Made by a program: the position numbers and the translations under genes. A model generated the notes under the pieces. That model was given only the letters and a program-made list of their open reading frames with translations, searched no databases and was not told the DNA's origin. From Sodalinema lacuna_A (GTDB lineage Bacteria > Cyanobacteriota > Cyanobacteriia > Cyanobacteriales > Geitlerinemataceae), in the NCBI GenBank assembly GCA_900149785.2, contig FSSI02000008.1, positions 62,001 to 126,000 of the forward strand: a DNA stretch of 64,000 nt. Direction: 5' to 3'. Position 1 is the first letter of the stretch, and each line of letters begins with the position of its first letter. Positions 49,790 to 59,347 of the stretch are shown in pieces.

Positions 49790-50698
49790 ATGTCCCGTCT
49801 TCGTACCGCTATTCACGCCGGAGAATTTCTCATCACCGCCGAAGTGGCTCCCCCCAAAGGAGGAGACCCCAGCCATATGCTGAAAATGGCAACCTGTCTC
49901 AAACGGCGAGTTCATGCCGTTAACATCACCGACGGGTCCCGAGCCGTGCTGCGGATGTCCTCCTTGGCGGCCTCAGCGCTCCTGGTGCAATATGGCATTG
50001 AACCAGTGTTTCAGGTGGCCTGTCGCGATCGCAACCGCATTGCCCTACAAGCCGACCTCATGGGAGCCTACGCCCTAGGGATTCGTAACGTCCTCGCCCT
50101 CACCGGCGACCCCGTCAAAGCCGGCGATCACGAACGAGCCAAAAGCGTCTTTGACCTCGAATCCGTGCGCCTCTTGCAGACCTTGCACAAACTCAACCAG
50201 GGCATTGACTTTAACGATCGCCCCCTCAGCGACGGCAAACTCGACCTCTTTGGCGGGGCAGCGGTGGACCCACAACTAGCAAGTTGGTCCGGCTTACAGC
50301 GTCGCTTTGAGCGCAAAATCGCCGCCGGGGCGCAATTCTTCCAAAGTCAACTGATCTCCGACTTTGACCGCCTCGACAAATTCATGACTCAAATTGCCGC
50401 CGAGTACGACAAGCCGATTTTGGCCGGCATCTTCCTGCTCAAATCCGCCAAAAACGCCAAATTCATCAACAAATACGTTCCCGGCGTTCATATCACCGAC
50501 GAGACCATTGATCGCCTCGACGAAGCCGCCGATCCCCTGCGAGAAGGCATGGCCATCGCCGCCGAACAAATCAAACAGGCCCGCTGTCTGTGTCAGGGCG
50601 TCCATTTGATGGCCATTCGCACCGAACATCTAATCCCCGAGATTCTGGATATGGCAGGGATTCCCCCCATCTCCCATCCCTCCTCCCTGCAACGCTGA
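49790..50698 (+). CDS. metF: Methylenetetrahydrofolate reductase family protein
   Basis: 302 residues, TIM barrel that reduces 5,10-methylene-THF to 5-methyl-THF with FAD. EVAPPKGGDPSHMLKMA, VNITDGSRAVLRMSSLA, NVLALTGDP and the end with HLMAIRTE are typical. It is on the short side, as in many cyanobacteria. A pyrimidine-rich stretch (CTTCCCCGTTCC and similar) precedes the ATG, with no purine-rich ribosome site, the same state as at the heptamer-led genes. Confidence 0.9.
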   Translation: MSRLRTAIHAGEFLITAEVAPPKGGDPSHMLKMATCLKRRVHAVNITDGSRAVLRMSSLAASALLVQYGIEPVFQVACRDRNRIALQADLMGAYALGIRNVLALTGDPVKAGDHERAKSVFDLESVRLLQTLHKLNQGIDFNDRPLSDGKLDLFGGAAVDPQLASWSGLQRRFERKIAAGAQFFQSQLISDFDRLDKFMTQIAAEYDKPILAGIFLLKSAKNAKFINKYVPGVHITDETIDRLDEAADPLREGMAIAAEQIKQARCLCQGVHLMAIRTEHLIPEILDMAGIPPISHPSSLQR

Positions 50699-50760
50699 CA
50701 CCAAACTGGATTGGGAATGTTAAGATACAAAGGTTCTCTTGCAAGCAAAAGCAGCAGATT

Positions 50761-51888
50761 GTGGGTAACAGTTTCGGACATCTGTTTCGGGTGACAACCT
50801 TTGGCGAGTCTCATGGTGGGGGCGTTGGCGTCATCATCGATGGCTGTCCGCCTCAACTTGAAATCTCCCCCGAAGAGATCCAATTTGAACTCGATCGCCG
50901 TCGTCCGGGACAGAGCAAAATCACCACCCCCCGCCGTGAAAGTGACTGCTGCGAAATTCTCTCGGGGGTCTTTGAAGGGAAAACTTTGGGAACCCCAATC
51001 TCAATTCTGGTTCGCAACAAAGACGCGCGATCGCAAGATTACGACGAAATGGCCGTCAAATACCGTCCCTCCCACGCCGATGCCACCTACGACGCTAAAT
51101 ATGGCATCCGCAACTGGCAAGGAGGCGGACGTTCCTCAGCCCGAGAAACCATCGGCCGCGTGGCCGCCGGGGCGATCGCCAAAAAGATTTTAAAACAAGT
51201 GGCAGGGGTCGAGATTGTCGGCTATGTTAAACGGGTACGAGACCTAGAAGCTCAGGTTAACCCAGACACCGTCACCCTAGAGGATGTCGAACAAAACATG
51301 GTGCGATCGCCCGATGCGGACTTCGTTGAACGGGCCATCGCGGCGATCGAAGCGGCCCGCAAAGACGGAGACTCCCTCGGAGGCGTGGTTGAGTGCATCG
51401 CCCGTTCCGTCCCCAAAGGCCTCGGAGAACCCGTCTTCGACAAACTCGAAGCCGATCTCGCCAAAGCCGTCATGTCCCTCCCCGCGACCAAAGGCTTTGA
51501 AATTGGCTCCGGCTTTGCCGGAACCTTACTCAGCGGCCGTGAACATAATGATGAGTTCTACGCCGATCGTGATGGTAACATCCGCACCCGCACCAATCGC
51601 TCCGGAGGCATCCAGGGTGGCATCAGTAACGGAGAACACATCTCCATTCGCATTGCCTTTAAACCCACTGCTACAATTCGGAAAGAACAACAGACCGTTA
51701 CCCGTGATGGTCAAAACACCGTGCTTGCGGCTAAAGGACGCCATGACCCCTGTGTACTGCCTCGGGCCGTTCCCATGGTTGAAGCCATGGTGGCCCTGGT
51801 TCTCTGTGACCATCTCCTGCGCCAGCAGGCCCAATGCCGAACCCTGCCAACAGCAGGACTGCCGTCCACCCCTCTCCCTAATGCTTAG
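50761..51888 (+). CDS. aroC: Chorismate synthase
   Basis: 375 residues. Converts EPSP to chorismate with reduced FMN, the last shikimate step. GNSFGHLFRVTTFGESHGGG at the start, RRPGQSKITTPRRE, the GGGRSSARETIGRVAAGA block, and SGGIQGGISNGE are all present. The start is GTG 50761; the frame is open upstream to 50590, but the family begins here. Confidence 0.96.
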   Translation: MGNSFGHLFRVTTFGESHGGGVGVIIDGCPPQLEISPEEIQFELDRRRPGQSKITTPRRESDCCEILSGVFEGKTLGTPISILVRNKDARSQDYDEMAVKYRPSHADATYDAKYGIRNWQGGGRSSARETIGRVAAGAIAKKILKQVAGVEIVGYVKRVRDLEAQVNPDTVTLEDVEQNMVRSPDADFVERAIAAIEAARKDGDSLGGVVECIARSVPKGLGEPVFDKLEADLAKAVMSLPATKGFEIGSGFAGTLLSGREHNDEFYADRDGNIRTRTNRSGGIQGGISNGEHISIRIAFKPTATIRKEQQTVTRDGQNTVLAAKGRHDPCVLPRAVPMVEAMVALVLCDHLLRQQAQCRTLPTAGLPSTPLPNA

Positions 51889-51932
51889 TCGGGACGTTGT
51901 CCTCTCGGCTGGGCCACTTCTATCCCCCTGTC

Positions 51933-51956
51933 CCCGAAACGTCTCCCGAAACGTCT
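51933..51956 (+). repeat. Two tandem copies of a 12-bp unit abutting a start codon
   Basis: CCCGAAACGTCT twice, directly followed by the ATG at 51957. No Shine-Dalgarno site remains in front of the gene. Confidence 0.9.
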
Positions 51957-52811
51957 ATGGAACCAGCCACCTCTTCTGAATTTCTCGTGAAGTTCTGGGG
52001 CGTTCGCGGAAGTATTCCGACCCCCGGTCAAACCACCGTACGCTATGGTGGCAACACCTCCTGCATCGAAATGGAAGTTGGGGGCCGGCGCATTATCTTT
52101 GATGGAGGAACAGGCCTTCAGTCCCTAAGCAAAGACATCATGCGGCAGCTACCTCCGGAGACCTATATGTTCTTCACCCATTACCATTGGGACCATATCC
52201 AAGGGTTTCCTTTTTTTACTCCCGCCTTTGTCGAAGGTCATTGTTTACGCATCCACGGCGCTGTTCCCCAAAATGGTGAATCCCTAGAAAAACACTTCAT
52301 GGAACGGGTTTTACACCCCAACTCTCCGGTTCCCTTAGGAGGACTGCGGGCCGACATGAAGTTTTCTGACCTGATCTGTGGTGAACCCTTCGCCCTCGAT
52401 GATATTCATATTGAAACAACGCCTCTTAACCATCCCAATACTGCCATGGGTTATCGGGTTAACTGGCAGGGTCGCTCGGTGTTTTACTGTACAGACACAG
52501 AACATTTCCCAGACCGCCTCGATGAAAATGTCATGGCCTTAGCCCAAGGGGCTGATGTGATGATTTATGATGCCATGTACACCGATGAGGAGTACCATAA
52601 CCCCAAATCTCCGAAAGTGGGCTGGGGACATTCTACGTGGCAGGAAGGGGTTAAGGTGGCTAAGGCGGCGGGCGTGAAAACCTTGGTCATTTTCCATCAT
52701 GAACCTGGCCATACGGATGACTTCTTGGATAAATTACAGTTTGAAATCCGTGACAACTTTCCGAATGCTGTGTTAGCACGAGAGGGTATGATTCTTAATG
52801 TCGGAAACTAA
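51957..52811 (+). CDS. MBL-fold metallo-hydrolase
   Basis: 284 residues. FWGVRGSIPTPG opens the domain; the metal motif is THYHWDHIQGFPFF (HxHxDH), with further ligands in PLNHPNTAMGYR, DTEH and HHEPGHTDD. This is the subgroup often annotated as a phosphoribosyl 1,2-cyclic phosphate phosphodiesterase-like or general beta-lactamase-fold hydrolase. The substrate is unknown. ATG 51957 is chosen; a TTG at 51897 would include the repeat. Confidence 0.88.
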   Translation: MEPATSSEFLVKFWGVRGSIPTPGQTTVRYGGNTSCIEMEVGGRRIIFDGGTGLQSLSKDIMRQLPPETYMFFTHYHWDHIQGFPFFTPAFVEGHCLRIHGAVPQNGESLEKHFMERVLHPNSPVPLGGLRADMKFSDLICGEPFALDDIHIETTPLNHPNTAMGYRVNWQGRSVFYCTDTEHFPDRLDENVMALAQGADVMIYDAMYTDEEYHNPKSPKVGWGHSTWQEGVKVAKAAGVKTLVIFHHEPGHTDDFLDKLQFEIRDNFPNAVLAREGMILNVGN

Positions 52812-52847
52812 GTCCCGGCGCTATTTGAAAAATTCTGTGTAAATCTA

Positions 52848-53516
52848 ATGGAATTGAAGATAAATCGGCTTACCCTAGGAACTCTAGGGTTGGTTCTCCT
52901 GTCTGGCCTCCCGCATCCTCCTGTCGCTGAAGCGGCCACGATCCACCAGACCGTTCATACTCTACCCTCGGGCGATATGTTCGAGGCTTTCGATACCCGT
53001 TTGGGATCTCTCGAACGAGTTGTCTTTAGCTATGAGATTCGCTTCGACTCGATCTGGTCGCCGGTGAGCGGATGTCAGTCCCAAGGAGGCTGGCATGATT
53101 GTACCGTGACCTGGGATTTCGACCTGAATGGAGTTCAGGGGTTTGAGGATCTCAGTGATGATCTCGGTGGTGTGTTCACCGTTGATGAGTCGAATCAAAC
53201 GGAAACGCGGACCTTCAGTGGCCGCATTGGTTTCGATAATCTCAATGACTTTCTTGGCAATCCTGGCGATCGCGTGGGGGGCCTGTTCGGGACACTCAAT
53301 CAGGGCAATATCGGCTATATCCGCTATCCAGTTATCAATAACGAATCGGTCTTAAAGAGCTTAAATTGGTTTGTCGAAAATACTCTGAGCTATGATTATC
53401 GACCCCATGCTAAAGATGCAAACCCGGACCGCACCCAGGTCCCTGAACCCTCTTTGCTGTTAGGACTCGTGACCTTGGCTGGGGTAGCCTGGCGATCGCG
53501 AGCTAAGTCATCTTAA
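52848..53516 (+). CDS. PEP-CTERM secreted protein
   Basis: 222 residues. Signal peptide about 1-29 (hydrophobic core LGTLGLVLLSGL, cleavage near AEAA). A middle domain of unknown type has one Cys pair. The C-terminus is VPEPSLLLGLVTLAGVAWRS with basic end, a PEP-CTERM sorting signal read by exosortase. No exosortase gene is in the window. Probably a surface or matrix protein. Confidence 0.88.
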   Translation: MELKINRLTLGTLGLVLLSGLPHPPVAEAATIHQTVHTLPSGDMFEAFDTRLGSLERVVFSYEIRFDSIWSPVSGCQSQGGWHDCTVTWDFDLNGVQGFEDLSDDLGGVFTVDESNQTETRTFSGRIGFDNLNDFLGNPGDRVGGLFGTLNQGNIGYIRYPVINNESVLKSLNWFVENTLSYDYRPHAKDANPDRTQVPEPSLLLGLVTLAGVAWRSRAKSS

Positions 53517-53531
53517 ATATCCTAATCGCGC

Positions 53532-54368
53532 CTAGGGCAATTCCACAAAGGCGATCGCCTCATCGGTTGGTTGCGGCTCTTCCCCAGGACTAATACAGTC
53601 AACCCACAACTCCATTTTCTCCATCATCACTGGCCCAAAAAGCGTGGCAAAAGAGACATCCGCTGCATCCCGGCCGGTTCCAATGCGGATTAACCCCGTC
53701 CGAGGAACGAGACGGGTGGGATCAAACAAATACCAAGCATGACCCAAATAGGCCTCAAAATAGGCATGGAAATCGGGGGGCTGCAACCCGTAAGCATAGC
53801 CGGTGACAAAGCGCGCGGGGATATTCAGGGCGCGACAGAAAGCGATGCCTAAATGGGCAAAATCGCGACAGACTCCTACTCGTTCGGTGGCTGTTCCAAA
53901 CGCTGATGTTTGGGTGTCGGTACTCCCCGAGAGATAGGTAACATTCTCATAAATCCAGTTACAGATGGCGGTCACCCGAGAATAATCAGGAACTAACTCC
54001 CCAAATTCAGTTTGGGCAAATCGCAGCAGGCGATCAGACTCACAGTAACGACTCGGATAGAGGTACGGTAAAACCTCTAGGGGAAGTTCCCCTGGGGGAA
54101 CTTCGGTGATGCTTTGAGGTGATTTTTCAATGGCGTTTAACTCGACACTGGCTTGATAGGACAGGGTTAGAGGACCGGCCCCTGCATTGATGCGACTATA
54201 TCGATTCCCCATGCTGGAGGTATAGTGATCGATGGTGGCCTCGGCCTGAATCTGGAGGTCTTCGTGCAAGAGATGTTGCACTCGGTTGTTACAGAGGGCA
54301 ATGTTGAAAATTAGGGTACTTTCAGCCGACAGGCTATAGGTCAAATTGCAGCCCAGATTAAACTTCAT
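53532..54368 (-). CDS. Transglutaminase-like protein
   Basis: 278 residues. Beta-rich N-terminal domain (1-110), then a transglutaminase/protease-like domain with Cys167 in RVGVCRDFAHLGIAFCRAL, His201 in PPDFHAYFEAYLG and Asp216 in WYLFDPTRLVP. These form the usual triad. Bacterial homologues are often proteases; role unknown. There is no signal peptide. 28 bases separate it from the HEAT gene upstream, so they may be co-transcribed. Confidence 0.88.
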   Translation of the reverse strand: MKFNLGCNLTYSLSAESTLIFNIALCNNRVQHLLHEDLQIQAEATIDHYTSSMGNRYSRINAGAGPLTLSYQASVELNAIEKSPQSITEVPPGELPLEVLPYLYPSRYCESDRLLRFAQTEFGELVPDYSRVTAICNWIYENVTYLSGSTDTQTSAFGTATERVGVCRDFAHLGIAFCRALNIPARFVTGYAYGLQPPDFHAYFEAYLGHAWYLFDPTRLVPRTGLIRIGTGRDAADVSFATLFGPVMMEKMELWVDCISPGEEPQPTDEAIAFVELP

Positions 54369-54396
54369 AGGGGGTTTATTGTTCTATCCAATCGTT

Positions 54397-55095
54397 CTAA
54401 TCGTTAGATTCAGGGGTAGATTGGGGAGTTGAGGTTATCTTTGATTGCAACGGCTCCCGGGCCAAGTGAGCGGCTTGGGCCACTTGAGGATGACTATCTT
54501 TTTCCAGATAGCCTAGGGCCGCTAAACTCTGGGGATGGTTGAGATGTCCTAGAGCCTCGGCTAAACGTTGTCGAACTAGCCAATCGGGTGAGTTGGCAAA
54601 GCTAAGGAGATCTTCGAGGGCCTCGATGGCTTCGATTTCTCCTAGGGCAGCGATCGCCGCCTGTTGTAACATCACCTCACCACTATGGAGGGCTTGCAGC
54701 AAAATATCATAGGCCTCTGGGTTTTTCAGGTTCCCCAGAGACACCGCTGCACTGAAGCGAACCAACCAATCGGTTTCTTCGAGGAAGGCTCGTGAGAGGG
54801 GTTCAAAGGCCCGAGGATCGCCAAGATAGCCCAAAGCTCCAGCCGCATCGGCCCGAATGCCATAGTCAGGATCATGACGCAGTAGGTTCACGAGTAACTC
54901 ATAGCACTCGTCGGTTCTCTTGATACCTAGGGAGAAGATGGCCATCGATCGCAGGGCCACATGATGATCATTGAGGACTTTCTTGATCAGGGGAACGGCC
55001 TCGGCGGCGGGGATATTGCGCAGGGAGGCCAGGGCCAACATGCGATCGCGGGCATTGTCACTATCAAGGTTGCTGGAAATCTCTTGTAAATTCAT
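54397..55095 (-). CDS. HEAT-repeat protein of the NblB/CpcE type
   Basis: 232 residues, about six HEAT repeats (RDRMLALASLRNI, GIRADAAGALGYLGDPRAFEPL, LVRFSAAVSLGNL, LQQAAIAALGEIEA, LVRQRLAEALGHL), the alpha-solenoid layout of phycobilin lyase-like and phycobilisome degradation (NblB) proteins. It carries no other domain. Whether it handles phycobilins cannot be told from sequence alone. Confidence 0.8.
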   Translation of the reverse strand: MNLQEISSNLDSDNARDRMLALASLRNIPAAEAVPLIKKVLNDHHVALRSMAIFSLGIKRTDECYELLVNLLRHDPDYGIRADAAGALGYLGDPRAFEPLSRAFLEETDWLVRFSAAVSLGNLKNPEAYDILLQALHSGEVMLQQAAIAALGEIEAIEALEDLLSFANSPDWLVRQRLAEALGHLNHPQSLAALGYLEKDSHPQVAQAAHLAREPLQSKITSTPQSTPESND

Positions 55096-55239
55096 CGGTT
55101 CCGGGCGTTATCCTTAAAAAAAATTTACATAATAGACTTTATTATAGCGCCTATTTATGGTAAGCACTTAGCTAAGCCGCCAATCGGACCGGAGTCGGCG
55201 ATCGAACTCAGACCATCATCTAGGTTCTCCATTCTCAGT

Positions 55240-57027
55240 CTAGCTTTCGACCAACAAATCCAGAGAGTCGAGGGTTTCATCGAGAGAAATCATCACCGGT
55301 TCTTGAAATAAAGCGATGGTGAACGTCACCGTAGAGCCGAGTCCTTCTCCCATACTATAGAAATGAACTTCGCCTCCCATCGCTTCAACCAGCTTTTGTG
55401 AGATGACTAACCCCAGTCCCGTTCCTCCATATTGGCGAGTGCGAGATCCATCGACCTGGCTAAAGGTTTGAAACAGTTTATCTTGCTGTTCTAATGAAAC
55501 ACCAATTCCTGTATCAGCCACTTTGAGCTTGAGAACCCCCGAAAATTCGCGATCGTTGACCACGATTGGGCGAGAGATAATCTCAGCGGTAATCGTAATG
55601 CCTCCTTCATGGGTAAACTTGATAGCATTCCCCACAAGATTGAGGAGAATCTGAAGCAGTCGTTGATAGTTGCCATAGACAACGATATTATCCTCGGTGT
55701 CGGGCATTTGGACTTGAAAGTAAAGCTGTTTTTGTTGGATTTGAGTTTGAACAAACTCTTCGAGATGGGTCAGAAGTTCTTTGAGATTAACGGGTTCGAG
55801 ATCGAGGTGCATCTTACCCGCTTCAATTTTGGCGATATCGAGGATATCATTAATAATACTGAGCAGATGAACCGCCGAGCGATAGGCTTCCTCGATAAAC
55901 TCCATCTGTTCCTCAGAATCATCGGTCATCCCATCTAAAATCAATTTGAGGAACCCCATCATGCCGTTGAGGGGGGTTCTCAGTTCATGGGAGGTATTAG
56001 CCAGGAAGTCACTTTTGAGGCGTGAGACTTCTTCGGCCTCCTGACGGGCGAGTTCGAGTTCTCGGTAAAGAATCGCATGGGCGATCGCCGTCCCCACCTG
56101 ATCAGCCAGTTCACTGATAATTTCGAGTTCCACTGGATGCCATAGGGGCCGTGGGTTGGGGGTATCATCTCGATAGCGTTCCAGGCAAATCAGGCCATTG
56201 ACCTGGCCTTGATGACGGGTGGCCACAATGAGCTGCGATCGCTCTGCGGCGTCATCAGGCGATGACTCAATCAGAGTCGGATTCAAACTTGCGATCGCCT
56301 GTTCGAGTTCTGGAGCCTCTTCGAGCAACAGTTCCGTGCCAATTGGGGTTGTTGCGGGATCATCATGAGGAGACTGGGCCACCAGTGTCAGCTGACGTTG
56401 ATGGCCCTCATAACTATACACATGGCATTGACGCACATTCATTGCCGATCCAAACCCATGGGCGGTTTGCTGCCAGATAATTTCTAAATCCAAGGTTTGA
56501 CGAATCTGTCGAGCAATCTGCGTCAATAACTTTGGATAGGAGACCTGAGTTAAGAACGATGGAGATTCTGAGAGATGGGCAAATTCTGATGCAGGGATGT
56601 CTAAGGGAGAGTCTTGGCTGGCTACCGTGGGCATCACGGGGTTAACCTGTCGTCCAACCACTAAAACTGAGTCAGGCTCTCCTTCGGGAGTCGATAGGGG
56701 GGCAATCGATAATTCAAAGGTGCGAACCTCAGTCCCCACTTTGAAAAAGCAACGTAGCGATTCTGGGTGATGGTTCTCTAAAATCCGACAGATATGGGTC
56801 AAATAGGCAACCGTATCGACTGGCTCAAAGACTTGCTCTTGATGACTAGGAGTAAACTGATTAGCCCCATTACGCCACAGAAAACTACGATAGCGCCCCG
56901 TTCGCTCTTGAATATAGCTCAGCTCGACTCCTAGAGAGCGCAAAAACAGTCTCCCTTCGTCTCCAACTTCGAGATCAGGTGGTCTTAGAACCCCAGGTGG
57001 AAGATGGAACGTCTGAGTCAAAGTCAT
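55240..57027 (-). CDS. Sensor histidine kinase with GAF domain
   Basis: 595 residues. The N-terminal part (about 20-140) is PAS-like, then a GAF domain (about 190-330), a HisKA helix with the phosphoacceptor near His347 in FLANTSHELRTPLNGMMGF, and a HATPase with NLVGNAIKFTHEGGI, DTGIGVS and TGLGLVISQKL. No membrane helix, so soluble. Output partner is not nearby. ATG 57027 is chosen; the longer frame adds 29 residues of unlikely leader. Confidence 0.9.
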   Translation of the reverse strand: MTLTQTFHLPPGVLRPPDLEVGDEGRLFLRSLGVELSYIQERTGRYRSFLWRNGANQFTPSHQEQVFEPVDTVAYLTHICRILENHHPESLRCFFKVGTEVRTFELSIAPLSTPEGEPDSVLVVGRQVNPVMPTVASQDSPLDIPASEFAHLSESPSFLTQVSYPKLLTQIARQIRQTLDLEIIWQQTAHGFGSAMNVRQCHVYSYEGHQRQLTLVAQSPHDDPATTPIGTELLLEEAPELEQAIASLNPTLIESSPDDAAERSQLIVATRHQGQVNGLICLERYRDDTPNPRPLWHPVELEIISELADQVGTAIAHAILYRELELARQEAEEVSRLKSDFLANTSHELRTPLNGMMGFLKLILDGMTDDSEEQMEFIEEAYRSAVHLLSIINDILDIAKIEAGKMHLDLEPVNLKELLTHLEEFVQTQIQQKQLYFQVQMPDTEDNIVVYGNYQRLLQILLNLVGNAIKFTHEGGITITAEIISRPIVVNDREFSGVLKLKVADTGIGVSLEQQDKLFQTFSQVDGSRTRQYGGTGLGLVISQKLVEAMGGEVHFYSMGEGLGSTVTFTIALFQEPVMISLDETLDSLDLLVES

Positions 57028-57160
57028 GGAACTTATCAGGAGGAACGGTTTGCAGGATGCCCCGAATGGCCCGTTACCCTGCCGTTTCCCTAACCAACCG
57101 GTTAGGGACAGCATTAGGGAGTTGAGCCGCTATCTGAACTCCCAACTTAGGCGATTTCGG

Positions 57161-57391
57161 CTAGTCGTTCCATTCGCCACGAGGTGGGACTGGGGGATTG
57201 CGTTCTAAGCGGCGGCTAAGATCATCATCACGGGTAGTTTCACCACGCAGCCACTGTCGAATCGCTGTTTCGATAATTTTACTCGGATCACTCGAAAGAT
57301 GTTGGATTTGATCAACGAGTTCAGAATCAAGCTGGATGGAAACTTCCACCTGCTGTTTATTCTGTTCTGAAGGCAATGTCGAATCGGTCAT
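57161..57391 (-). CDS. Ribbon-helix-helix (CopG/antitoxin-like) protein
   Basis: 76 residues. VEVSIQLDSELVDQIQHLS followed by a short helix and IETAIRQWLRGE gives a ribbon-helix-helix fold. The C-terminal tail (RRLERNPPVPPRGEW) is the kind that binds a toxin in CcdA-like and similar antitoxins. No toxin gene is adjacent: the neighbours are a kinase and an acetyltransferase. It may be an orphan regulator. Confidence 0.75.
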   Translation of the reverse strand: MTDSTLPSEQNKQQVEVSIQLDSELVDQIQHLSSDPSKIIETAIRQWLRGETTRDDDLSRRLERNPPVPPRGEWND

Positions 57392-57445
57392 AAGACGGCT
57401 AAAGCGGAACGCGACAGTTCACGTCTATCTTAACGGGTTGGTGGA

Positions 57446-57940
57446 TCAATTCTGGGATTTTACGACCTGTTGGGCTAGTTTCTTCAGGGAGCGATCGCTA
57501 ACCCGGCAAATGCGCCAGTCGGGGAGAACCGTCGCACCAAGCTGTCGATACATGGAGATAGCCCGGTGGTTCCAATCTAAAACAGACCACTCTAGGCGTC
57601 CATAGCCCCGTTGTTCGACTTCTCGGGCCACCTGGGCGATCAAGGCTGTCCCGATTCCCTGACGGCGATAGTCGGGGTGGACAAACACATCTTCTAAATA
57701 GAGTCCCGGTTGGGTTCGGAAGCTCGAATAGGTGGTGAAGAACAGGGCATAGCCAACGATTGGGTCTTGGTGTTGGGCTACAAAGACCTCTGCGTGGGGG
57801 GGATTCCCAAACAAATGCTCATGAAGCTGCGCGGGGCTTCCTGTTACCTGCTGTTCTAGTTTCTCAAAGGCGGCTAGTTCTTGGATTAAGCTGAAGATCG
57901 CTTCAGTGTCTTCAGGGGTAGCCCAACGGATCGTGACCAT
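57446..57940 (-). CDS. GNAT-family N-acetyltransferase
   Basis: 164 residues. IRWATPEDTEAIFSLIQELA at the start and YLEDVFVHPDYRRQGIGTALI with the acetyl-CoA-binding RRQGIG motif, then NHRAISMYRQLGA. It resembles the diamine/polyamine acetyltransferase branch (SAT-like) in length and motif spacing. The substrate is unproven. Confidence 0.9.
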   Translation of the reverse strand: MVTIRWATPEDTEAIFSLIQELAAFEKLEQQVTGSPAQLHEHLFGNPPHAEVFVAQHQDPIVGYALFFTTYSSFRTQPGLYLEDVFVHPDYRRQGIGTALIAQVAREVEQRGYGRLEWSVLDWNHRAISMYRQLGATVLPDWRICRVSDRSLKKLAQQVVKSQN

Positions 57941-58022
57941 GACACTCCCTATCTATGATGGAAAACCAACCCAGACTTGAAGGAGCCACAGGTTGGTGGA
58001 AATATAGCAGGTGCTTGGAAAA

Positions 58023-59105
58023 CTAATGTAACCAACCCCGCAGGCGGCGGGAGATTTGAGGACGACGCAATTTCCGCATAGCGGTGGTTTGGATTTGTCG
58101 GACTCGTTCTCGGGATAAGTTAAACAGGTTACTAATCTCTTGGAGCGTTTTGCGCTTCTCTCCGTTGAGTCCATAGCGCAGAGCCAGAATTTCACTTTCG
58201 CGCTGAGTGAGGGCTTCGTCGAGAACCTGTCGTACCCCTTGGCACATCATATCCTCGCTAACCTGAGAGTCAGGGGAGGGACTATCGGTGTCTTCGAGCA
58301 GATCCAAGACTTCGGTGTTGTCTTCATCCCCGACGTAATGGTTCAGAGACAAGGAGCGCTGACTCACCCGTTGCAATTGTCGCAATTGCTTCAGGGACAG
58401 GTCTAAGGCTTCAGCCAGTTCATCTTCACTAGGCTGGCGGTTAAGATCTTGTCCGAGCTTCCGATAGGTCTTCTTAAGTTTGTTGAGCTTCTCAACGATA
58501 TGGATGGGAAGGCGGATGGTGCGACCATCGTTAGCAATGGTGCGGGTAATCCCCTGACGAATCCACCAGTAGGCGTAGGTGGAGAATTTGTAGCCCTTTT
58601 CGGGGTCAAATTTCTCGGTGGCGCGGCTTAGACCCAATGCACCTTCTTGGATTAGATCCAGAAACGGAACTCCCCGGTTCAGGTAGCGTTTGGCGATCGA
58701 AACCACTAAACGCAGGTTGGAGCGAATCATTTTTTTCTGGGCTGTGCGGCCCCGATGAATCTGTCGCTGCAATGTTTTTTGGGTTAAGCCAAGAGCTTCA
58801 GCTACCTCCATCGGTTCAGGTTCTCGACCTAATGATTCTGTGAGCTCCGCTTGTTTTTCTCGAATGACAACCCAATCTTGAACCTGCCGAGCTAGGTGGA
58901 TTTCTTCTTCTCGATTCAGCAGCGGATAGCGAGACATCTCTTTGAAAAATGCCCCTACCGCGTCATCAGAAACGGTCTTAGAATAGCCAGTCGAACGAGC
59001 CCGAGCAATGTTAGCTGGGTTATCATCGCTCACGTTGGCAGCATGGGTCTGGAGTTGAGTCGCAGTGCTAACAGTCAATTTAGTTTCCCCTTCAGCTAAC
59101 TTCAA
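58023..59105 (-). CDS. Group 2 RNA polymerase sigma factor (sigma-70)
   Basis: 360 residues. Region 1.2 (AVGAFFKEMSRYPLL), LRLVVSIAKRYLNRGVPFLDLIQEGALGL split as in sigma-70, YKFSTYAYWWIRQGI for the -10 element, region 3, and region 4 with FNLSRERVRQIQTTAM. No region 1.1, so group 2. It differs from the factor at 36238 in the N-terminal part and region 3, so these are two separate paralogues. Confidence 0.93.
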   Translation of the reverse strand: MKLAEGETKLTVSTATQLQTHAANVSDDNPANIARARSTGYSKTVSDDAVGAFFKEMSRYPLLNREEEIHLARQVQDWVVIREKQAELTESLGREPEPMEVAEALGLTQKTLQRQIHRGRTAQKKMIRSNLRLVVSIAKRYLNRGVPFLDLIQEGALGLSRATEKFDPEKGYKFSTYAYWWIRQGITRTIANDGRTIRLPIHIVEKLNKLKKTYRKLGQDLNRQPSEDELAEALDLSLKQLRQLQRVSQRSLSLNHYVGDEDNTEVLDLLEDTDSPSPDSQVSEDMMCQGVRQVLDEALTQRESEILALRYGLNGEKRKTLQEISNLFNLSRERVRQIQTTAMRKLRRPQISRRLRGWLH

Positions 59106-59347
59106 AAAAAATGGAAATTTGAATAGTATTAACTTACATTTTTAGATATTTTATTCTTATATTCATTTTAGGTTTTTGTGACTAAAATGTCAAGTCTGAA
59201 TCTCGGCAATTTGTCAATAAACCTTAAAAAATATTGTGTAGTTTCTATATTCATGGTAGTAAATATGCTCAGAGTGCGCATCTATCTCAGGGTAGATGTC
59301 CGTCTCCCTCATCTGACTGAGTGCGATCGCTAACCTTTGATGAACCT

